Assembly: GCA_012517605.1 (NCBI GenBank)
Contig: JAAYUS010000143.1
Span: 1-35,086, forward strand
Origin: Bacteroidales bacterium
Lineage (GTDB): Bacteria > Bacteroidota > Bacteroidia > Bacteroidales > VadinHA17
Direction of reading: 5' to 3'
DNA: 35,086 nt
Of the stretch, positions 9,600-14,930 are shown one piece after another. Every line of letters begins with the position of its first letter. Position 1 is the stretch's first letter. Position numbers and translations under genes: made by a program. The notes beneath the pieces are model-generated. The model was given only the letters and a program-made list of their open reading frames with translations. It searched no databases and was not told where the DNA came from.

Positions 9600-10305
9600 A
9601 ACTGTAATTAACTATTTTATCCTGGTATGGAAGATGATCCTTTATAATCTGAGGATAATCTTCGCCAATAAGTTCATCTGGTTTCTGGGCGGATCTGTAC
9701 TTTTCTATCTTGGATTGTCGGTTATCTATGTTTTTTCAAACGACATTTCAAGGGTTTCAGACCTTTATGGCGTCTTCATTTTTTCGGGTATTCTGCTTGT
9801 ATTCTATCCTTCGGTGTTTGGGATCCAGAACGATCAGGATGCACGGACCATAGAGATCCTTTTCGGGATACCAGATTACCGTTACAAGGTCTGGCTTGTA
9901 AGGATCATACTGATTTTCGTGATTGCATGGCTGATACTGCTGGCATTCACTTCCCTTTCCTCGTTCCTGATAGTGAAATTCCAGGTATTCAGGGTAACGG
10001 CACAGGTAATGTATCCTGTTCTTTTTCTCGGGATGATGGCATTTATGCTCTCAACAGTGATAAGGAATGGTAACGGGACTGCTGTTGCCATGATAATTTT
10101 CGGCCTCTTTTTCCTGATACTCGAGGATCCCCTCCGTAAGAGCCAGTGGAATATATTTCTTAATCCTTACGATCCTCCCTTTGATGTGAATGAAACGACT
10201 TGGGTTATAATAACTTTTAAAAACAGAATTATCCTGATCACCGGAACCATCCTTTTCCTTCTGGCAGCTTTGTTCAACCTTCAGAAAAGGGAAAAATTCA
10301 TGTGA
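9589..10305 (+). CDS. ABC-2-type transporter permease, small
   Basis: A 238-residue integral membrane protein with six predicted membrane segments at about 30-50, 60-79, 103-128, 139-157, 163-179 and 212-230. Between TM2 and TM3 lies NDQDARTIEILFGIPDYRYK, which resembles the cytoplasmic coupling region of ABC-2 permeases (a charged R-T-x-E-x-L segment followed by a P-x-x-R turn before TM3). The ATG at 9589 lies inside the end of the upstream RND-ABC gene, in another frame, so the two are probably translationally coupled and work together: the fused ATPase would drive this permease. It closes the operon; the repeat region starts just after its stop. Family assignment rests on topology, the coupling region and context rather than on a diagnostic motif. 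Confidence 0.8.
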   Translation: MKTETVINYFILVWKMILYNLRIIFANKFIWFLGGSVLFYLGLSVIYVFSNDISRVSDLYGVFIFSGILLVFYPSVFGIQNDQDARTIEILFGIPDYRYKVWLVRIILIFVIAWLILLAFTSLSSFLIVKFQVFRVTAQVMYPVLFLGMMAFMLSTVIRNGNGTAVAMIIFGLFFLILEDPLRKSQWNIFLNPYDPPFDVNETTWVIITFKNRIILITGTILFLLAALFNLQKREKFM

Positions 10306-10325
10306 AAACCGTGACAGCAGTAAAT

Positions 10326-10560
10326 GAGCAAAACCCCGACAGCGTTAAATGTGTAAAACCACAATAACATCATTCAGTGAAAAAACGCAACAGAGGTAAA
10401 TATGTAAAACCACATTAGCATCATTTGGTGAAAAACCGCAACAGCGGTAAGTGTGTAAAACCACAATAGCATAATATGGTGAAAAACCGCAACAGCGGTA
10501 AATGTGTAAAACCACATTAGCATCATTTGGTGAAAAACCGCGACAGCGGTTTAATATGAA
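10326..10560. repeat. 51-bp direct tandem repeat array, about 4.5 units, each with a small hairpin
   Basis: Units begin at 10326, 10377, 10428, 10479 and 10530 with a strict 51-bp spacing. A unit reads roughly GTGAAAAACCGCAACAGCGG, then TAAATGTGTAAAACCACA, then TTAGCATCATTTG. Each of the better-conserved units contains ACCGC-AACA-GCGGT, a 5-bp stem with a 4-nt loop. In the last unit it is AACCGC-GACA-GCGGTT (10536-10551), one bp longer. The first unit is the most decayed. The array begins 20 bp after the stop of the ABC permease gene. Because 51 is a multiple of three, the minus strand shows a repetitive 17-residue open frame, which I take to be a by-product. Confidence 0.85.
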
Positions 10561-10585
10561 TAACCGCAGGTGCAACCTGCGGTTA
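10561..10585. repeat. Perfect palindrome, 11-bp arms and 3-nt loop
   Basis: TAACCGCAGGT, GCA, ACCTGCGGTTA: a perfect 11-bp stem with a 3-nt loop. The outer part AACCGC/GCGGTT is the same as the hairpin in the adjacent tandem array. There is no following T-run on the plus strand, so it is not a typical intrinsic terminator, though it could stabilise or end the operon transcript. It resembles REP-type intergenic palindromes. Confidence 0.75.
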
Positions 10586-10603
10586 CAGAACCCGCATGAT
10601 CCA

Positions 10604-10620
10604 AAACCCTGAAAGGGTTT
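10604..10620. repeat. Palindrome AAACCCT-GAA-AGGGTTT
   Basis: A perfect 7-bp stem with a GAA loop, 18 bp after the previous palindrome and followed by AATATT. It may be a second REP-like element or a weak transcription terminator for the efflux operon. Confidence 0.65.
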
Positions 10621-10655
10621 AATATTCATCTCCTTCCATTTATCAGAGCAAGGCA

Positions 10656-10713
10656 GCAACGTAATAATCTATGTAGTAACCTCTGTAGTGATCTACGTAG
10701 TCGGATACGTTGC
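10656..10713. repeat. Imperfect long palindrome with internal GTAG-type direct repeats
   Basis: GCAACGTA (10656-10663) is the exact reverse complement of TACGTTGC (10706-10713). Between them are CTATGTAG, CTCTGTAGTG and CTACGTAG, of which CTATGTAG and CTACGTAG also pair imperfectly. The result is a 58-bp cruciform-like block. No gene lies here; its role is unknown. Confidence 0.5.
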
Positions 10714-10796
10714 TTTCCAAAAGAACATTTTCTCAAATTACCAGAACAAAGTATTTTATTTGCAACATCATTTTCAGTTATAACAAATCCTGCCAA

Positions 10797-10822
10797 TTGT
10801 TATCTTTGGAAACAGATAACAA
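10797..10822 (+). promoter_or_regulatory. Promoter -7 element overlapped by a 9-bp inverted repeat, upstream of the DUF362 gene
   Basis: TATCTTTG at 10801-10808 matches the Bacteroidota -7 element TAnnTTTG; the -33 box is weak (TTTTC near 10771). Overlapping it is a perfect inverted repeat TTGTTATCT (10797-10805), spacer TTGGAAAC, AGATAACAA (10814-10822). The repeat would cover the -7 box and the transcription start, a position suited to a repressor operator or a 5' mRNA hairpin. The gene starts 14 bp further on. Confidence 0.5.
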
Positions 10823-10836
10823 AAAAATATTTAAAA

Positions 10837-11898
10837 ATGAATAACATAAGCCGCCGGAATTTTCTCAGGACATCAGTTATGGGCGGGCTTGCAGTTTCTT
10901 TTGCAGCTCCGTTAAGCACCTATGCCTCTGCCTCCCGGCAGAATCAGAATAATCTGATCCGTTCGGGTGTCGGGCTTACCACGGGCGACAACCGGGCCGA
11001 TATGGCATTCCGAGCGCTGGTCCCTTATTCAAAACAGATCCGTCAGGCCATAGGTTACCGCCGTGTGATTCTTAAACCAAATAATGTATCAATTGATATT
11101 CCACTGTGTGCGACACACGTCGACACCCTGGAAGGAATACTGGAATTCCTGAAATCGATAAAAAAACTCGATAATGTTGTCATAGCAGAGTCAGCGGCCA
11201 ACGGACCCACCTTTGACGGATTCAGTAATTACAATTACTTCAGCCTGGCAAAGAAATATCCTGTCAAATTTGTGGATCTCGATCAGGAAAAATCTCAGAT
11301 TTTGTACGTTTTCGATGAAAAGGACTTCAGGCCTCATCCCGTAAGATTTTCAAGCGTCCTTTTAAGCCCTGATTCTTATATTGTTTCGGTAGCCAGGATG
11401 AAGACCCACGACAGGGCAATTGCCACATTATCACTTAAAAACATAATTTTCGGAGCTCCTGTCAAAGACCAGGGATTTACATTCGGAAGGAACAGGAAGG
11501 AAGGTTCAAAAAGTGATAAGGCGATAGTCCATGGAAGCGGATTCAGGGGCATAAACTACAACCTGTACGATGTGTCTGCACGTTTGCACCCCCATCTTGC
11601 CGTTATAGACGGATTTGAGGGTATGGAAGGGAACGGGCCAAACAACGGAACTCCTGTCGATCACAGGGTTTGCGTTGCAAGTACCGACTGGCTGGCAGCC
11701 GACCGTGTTGGCATTGAACTGATGGGTATCGATTATACTACCGTTGCATGGCTCAATTACTGCGCACAGGCCGGAAGAGGAACTGCTGACCTTAATAATA
11801 TCGAGATCATTGGTGAAAAGATCAGCGATCATATTAAACATTATAAACTCAGCGACAATATTGATAAGCAGCTGATCCTTAAAAATCCTGCAGTATAG
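10837..11898 (+). CDS. DUF362 domain protein with Tat signal peptide
   Basis: A 353-residue protein with a twin-arginine signal: SRRNFLRTS (Arg6-Arg7), then a Gly/Ala-rich hydrophobic stretch ending near residue 31 (STYASA). The mature part has the DUF362 pattern: KPNNVS near residue 75, CATHVDTLEGILEF, an E-S-A-A-N-G-P segment, and ARMKTH followed by LSLKNIIFG (the conserved K-T-H and K-N-x-x-F/M-G elements). Later come IDGFEGMEGNGP and WLAADRVG, also typical of the family. Many DUF362 proteins carry ferredoxin-like cysteine clusters; this one has only isolated cysteines and no CxxC, so it is the cluster-free type. Biochemical function is unknown. The Tat signal implies folded export, probably to the periplasm, and tatA is in the same window. 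It converges with the radical SAM gene 38 bp away. Confidence 0.85.
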   Translation: MNNISRRNFLRTSVMGGLAVSFAAPLSTYASASRQNQNNLIRSGVGLTTGDNRADMAFRALVPYSKQIRQAIGYRRVILKPNNVSIDIPLCATHVDTLEGILEFLKSIKKLDNVVIAESAANGPTFDGFSNYNYFSLAKKYPVKFVDLDQEKSQILYVFDEKDFRPHPVRFSSVLLSPDSYIVSVARMKTHDRAIATLSLKNIIFGAPVKDQGFTFGRNRKEGSKSDKAIVHGSGFRGINYNLYDVSARLHPHLAVIDGFEGMEGNGPNNGTPVDHRVCVASTDWLAADRVGIELMGIDYTTVAWLNYCAQAGRGTADLNNIEIIGEKISDHIKHYKLSDNIDKQLILKNPAV

Positions 11899-11936
11899 GA
11901 CACAACAGGAGAAATACTGGTTCACAGCAAGTTAAT

Positions 11937-12878
11937 TTACTCAAAAGGATGTTCCCTGCTGAAATCCGGCCGGTAGTTCCTGTAGCTGTCCATATCCTGA
12001 ACCCAGCCATTTCTGAAACCCAGCTCTTCCATGGTCTTAACAACCGACTCATATTCCTGCCTGTATAGTATCCTGTTCAGTTCAGGATGGTCCATTACAT
12101 ATGGCGTAGGGTGATACTGCGACATGAGTGACAGATGGACCCCGGGTGAAAGTTCTTCAGCTATTTTTTTCAGAATAGCTTTGCTGTCGTCAGGGCTGCC
12201 CGGCAGAACAAGATGCCTGATAAGCATCCCGTTTTCGGCCCTGCCGTCATCATCAGTCCGGAGTACCGATCCTTTTTGATAGTACATCCTTTTTATGGTG
12301 TTGAAAGCAACTCCAGGGTAATCGCCTGCATCAGAATAATTTTCCGACAAAACAGGTGAATAATATTTATAATCAGGAAGATAAACATCGATAACCCCGT
12401 CGAGCGAATCAATAACCCCGGGCTTATCATAAGCATTTGTATTATAAACCGTAACCGGCCTGTAACCCCTTGCATTCAACCCTCTGATTATTGCCTTTAC
12501 CTGCGGAACAACATGGGAAGGTGAAACGAATCCCACCGCCTTGATCCCTGAATCGAGTATCCTTATAATTCTTTCAAGGGCCTTGTCGTAATCTGGTGAG
12601 CTGTCCCTTAATTCCCTGCATGAACGGCTTATCTCATGATTCTGGCAGTAAATGCACCGCAGGTTACAACCTGAAAAGAAAATGTTGCAGATGCCGTCAG
12701 GTCCGCTTACCGGTGGTTCTTCCCCTCTATGGACACAAATTGAAGCTATATTCATCCCGGCATCCGACCGGCAGTATCCAGTTCCGCCCCTGAATCTGTC
12801 AGCACCGCATTCCCGCGGACAAAGAGTACATTCCGATAAAAGCTTTCTTTCTTCCTCAGTATAAATATCCTTTATCAC
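11937..12878 (-). CDS. PflX-like radical SAM protein (COG1313 type)
   Basis: A 313-residue radical SAM protein related to pyruvate formate-lyase activating enzymes. The AdoMet-binding Fe4S4 motif is CNLRCIYC (Cys71, Cys75, Cys78). Before it lies a cysteine-rich N-terminal segment, CTLCPREC (Cys17, Cys20, Cys24) with GTGYC (Cys36) and ICVHRGEEPP, typical of the PflX/COG1313 group. Downstream are GFVSPSHVVPQ and the D-V-Y-L-P-D-Y-K-Y segment of the barrel, and a late MSQYHPTPYV motif also seen in this group. The substrate is not known; the family is thought to activate a glycyl radical enzyme or modify a small protein, but no such partner is in the window. The ATG start gives the full N-terminal cysteine segment. 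A TAnnTTTG element lies about 40 bp upstream. Confidence 0.87.
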   Translation of the reverse strand: MIKDIYTEEERKLLSECTLCPRECGADRFRGGTGYCRSDAGMNIASICVHRGEEPPVSGPDGICNIFFSGCNLRCIYCQNHEISRSCRELRDSSPDYDKALERIIRILDSGIKAVGFVSPSHVVPQVKAIIRGLNARGYRPVTVYNTNAYDKPGVIDSLDGVIDVYLPDYKYYSPVLSENYSDAGDYPGVAFNTIKRMYYQKGSVLRTDDDGRAENGMLIRHLVLPGSPDDSKAILKKIAEELSPGVHLSLMSQYHPTPYVMDHPELNRILYRQEYESVVKTMEELGFRNGWVQDMDSYRNYRPDFSREHPFE

Positions 12879-12917
12879 CCGTCAGAATTTTTACTTTACC
12901 TTGTCATCAAGCGACCT

Positions 12918-12925
12918 CAAAGTTA
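12918..12925 (-). promoter_or_regulatory. Possible -7 element for the radical SAM gene
   Basis: On the minus strand the sequence reads TAACTTTG, matching TAnnTTTG, 40 bp upstream of the start codon. No good -33 box was found at the expected distance, so this is tentative. Confidence 0.35.
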
Positions 12926-13020
12926 AGAAAATGAAGAATTACTGATATCCGCCTTAATGTAACTCAGTGATTACCTTGAGATAACTTTGCCATAAAATAA
13001 AAAAAGTTTTTATTTTGAGA

Positions 13021-13050
13021 TTGTTAATTATAAAACATTCATTATCTTTG
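13021..13050 (+). promoter_or_regulatory. Promoter of rimP-nusA-infB
   Basis: TTG (13021-13023), 19 nt, then TATCTTTG (13043-13050), a good match to the Bacteroidota -33/-7 consensus. A second TAACTTTG lies further upstream at 12982-12989 and could be an additional start. Either gives a leader containing the hairpin at 13078-13097. Confidence 0.6.
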
Positions 13051-13077
13051 CATCCGAAATGAGGGGCATTTGAGACC

Positions 13078-13106
13078 TAGGGGACCGGAGTCCCCTATTT
13101 TATTAT
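13078..13106 (+). promoter_or_regulatory. Leader hairpin with T-rich tail upstream of rimP
   Basis: TAGGGGAC, loop CGGA, GTCCCCTA (13078-13097) is a perfect 8-bp GC-rich stem with a tetraloop, followed by TTTTATTAT. It sits between the promoter and rimP, about 20 nt before the start codon. It has the shape of an intrinsic terminator or attenuator, though the T tract is broken. Confidence 0.6.
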
Positions 13107-13118
13107 AAGTTTTCAGTG

Positions 13119-13571
13119 ATGATAGATAAGGCACTTATAGAAAAATCTGTAAGGGAATTCATTGAAGGGACAGGGATATTTCTCGTTGCTGTCAGGGTGA
13201 GCAGTTCGAATAAGATCACTGTACTTGCCGACAGGAAGGAAGGGATAACGATCGACGATTGTGTGAATATTCACAGGATGATCGAAAAAACTTTTGACCG
13301 CGACAGCGAGGACTATGAACTGCAGGTTTCATCACCCGGGCTGGAAATGCCGTTCGGTGTTATAGAACAATACTATAAAAATGAAGGTAGGAAGGTCAGT
13401 GTCACTGACAATGAAGGGAATAAATATACAGGGATACTTAAGAATGTGACAGCTGGCGGATTTGACCTGGAGACTGAAATTAAACTTAAAGGTCATAAGA
13501 AAGAAACCAGGGAGATGCCCTTCAATTTCGACCAGGTAAAAGCAGTTAAAGTTGTTCTGACCATGAAATGA
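13119..13571 (+). CDS. rimP: Ribosome maturation factor RimP
   Basis: RimP acts in late assembly of the 30S ribosomal subunit. The 150-residue product has the two expected domains. The N-terminal alpha/beta domain contains VRVSSSNKITVLADRKEGI and ITIDDCVNIHRMIEK, the usual D-C-x-x-x-x-R segment. It ends with YELQVSSPGLEMPF, where the family has Y-x-L-E-V-S-S-P-G-L-(D/E)-R-P. The C-terminal SH3-like domain follows (KVSVTDNEGNKYTGILKNV). In this copy the usual Arg before Pro in the SSPGL motif is Met, as often seen in Bacteroidota. I chose the ATG at 13119 over an in-frame GTG directly before it. It is first in the conserved rimP-nusA-infB operon, with nusA 63 bp downstream. Confidence 0.95.
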   Translation: MIDKALIEKSVREFIEGTGIFLVAVRVSSSNKITVLADRKEGITIDDCVNIHRMIEKTFDRDSEDYELQVSSPGLEMPFGVIEQYYKNEGRKVSVTDNEGNKYTGILKNVTAGGFDLETEIKLKGHKKETREMPFNFDQVKAVKVVLTMK

Positions 13572-13634
13572 CATTACAACAGTATCGGTAAAAAAGTGAA
13601 TATTATTTAAATAAAATCAAGTATAGCAGACCAG

Positions 13635-14873
13635 ATGGAAAATATTAATTTGATCGACACCTTTTCGGAATTCAAAGAACTTAAGAATATTGACCGCCCG
13701 ACAATGATGAGCGTCCTTGAGGATGTCTTCAGGAGCATGCTGGCGAAAAAATATGGTTCGGCCGATAATTTCGATATTATCGTGAATATCGACAAGGGTG
13801 ACTTTGAAATTTGGAGAAACAGGGTCGTTGTTGAAGATGATGAACTGGTTGACCCCAACACACAAATTCCTCTTTCTAAAGCAAAAGAAATTGATGAAGA
13901 CTATGAAGTAGGCGAAGAGGTGTCGGATGAAGTGAAATTCCTGGATTTCGGCAGAAGGGCTATATTATCTCTGCGACAGAATCTTACGGCAAGGATCCTC
14001 GATCTTGAAAAGAACAACATTTACATTAAATACAAGGACAGGATTGGTGAGATAGTTACAGGTGAAGTTTACCAGATATGGAAAAGGGAAATTCTTGTTC
14101 TTGATGATGACGGCAATGAACTCATTATTCCAAAAAGTGAACAGATACCCTCTGATCACTTCCGTAAGGGGGATTCAATCAGGGCGGTCGTCATAAAAGT
14201 CGAAATGAGAAACAACACTCCGTTTATTATTCTCAGCCGTACATCTCCTGTATTCCTTGAAAGGCTCTTCGAACTTGAGGTACCAGAAATTTTCGACGGC
14301 TTAATTACCATCAAGAAAATAGTCAGGGTGCCTGGTGAAAGGGCAAAGGTAGCCGTGGAATCTTATGACGAAAGGATCGACCCTGTCGGCGCCTGCGTTG
14401 GTATGAAAGGATCGAGGATACATGGAATTGTGCGTGAGCTCAGAAATGAGAATATCGACGTTATAAATTACACTTCAAACAATCAGCTGTTCATCCAGAG
14501 AGCTCTCAGTCCCGCCAAAATAACTTCAATCAAGCTTATTGAGGAAACCAAAAGAGCAGAGATATATCTTAAACCAAATGAAGTATCTCTTGCCATCGGT
14601 AAAGGCGGATTGAATATAAAACTTGCAAGCCAGCTTACCGGCTATGAAATAGACGTTTACAGAGAACCGGGAGGCGAAGACGAAGAAGATGTCAACCTCG
14701 AGGAATTCAGCGATGAAATAGAAGAATGGATAATCGATGAACTAAAGGCTATAGGATGCGATACTGCACGAAGCGTTCTAAACCTTTCGATAAGCGACCT
14801 CGTAAAAAGGACAGACCTTGAAGAGGAAACTGTAAAAGAAGTTGTTAACATCCTGAGAGCAGAATTCGAATAG
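13635..14873 (+). CDS. nusA: Transcription termination/antitermination factor NusA
   Basis: NusA binds RNA polymerase and nascent RNA and modulates pausing, termination and antitermination. The 412-residue product has the RNA polymerase-binding N-terminal domain (about 1-125), an S1 domain (about 130-200, GEIVTGEVYQI), KH1 (DPVGACVGMKGSRI from residue 249, GMKG at 256-259) and KH2 (SLAIGKGGLNIKLASQ, GKGG at 322-325). The C-terminal tail has an acidic stretch (EDEEDVNLEEF) and one helix-hairpin-like segment (ELKAIGCDTARSVLNLS). The full E. coli pair of AR domains is absent, as is normal for this phylum. It is second in the operon, 57 bp before infB. Confidence 0.97.
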   Translation: MENINLIDTFSEFKELKNIDRPTMMSVLEDVFRSMLAKKYGSADNFDIIVNIDKGDFEIWRNRVVVEDDELVDPNTQIPLSKAKEIDEDYEVGEEVSDEVKFLDFGRRAILSLRQNLTARILDLEKNNIYIKYKDRIGEIVTGEVYQIWKREILVLDDDGNELIIPKSEQIPSDHFRKGDSIRAVVIKVEMRNNTPFIILSRTSPVFLERLFELEVPEIFDGLITIKKIVRVPGERAKVAVESYDERIDPVGACVGMKGSRIHGIVRELRNENIDVINYTSNNQLFIQRALSPAKITSIKLIEETKRAEIYLKPNEVSLAIGKGGLNIKLASQLTGYEIDVYREPGGEDEEDVNLEEFSDEIEEWIIDELKAIGCDTARSVLNLSISDLVKRTDLEEETVKEVVNILRAEFE

Positions 14874-14930
14874 AGCCTGCACCTAATTATAAGGATTGAG
14901 ATTTAAGAAAGACAAAGGAGACAGATATCT

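Noticed and set aside
10326-10580. CRISPR-like array of regularly spaced repeats
   Set aside because: The whole 51-bp unit repeats, with no unique spacers between copies, and there are no cas genes nearby.
10345-10659. 104-residue open frame on the minus strand with a repeated 17-residue unit
   Set aside because: The repeat follows from the 51-bp DNA period being a multiple of three; the cysteine-rich product has no start context or family resemblance, and the same region is palindromic.
11891-11919. CAGTAT/ATACTG inverted repeat after the DUF362 gene as a terminator
   Set aside because: Six pairs with a 17-nt loop and no T-run; too weak to call.
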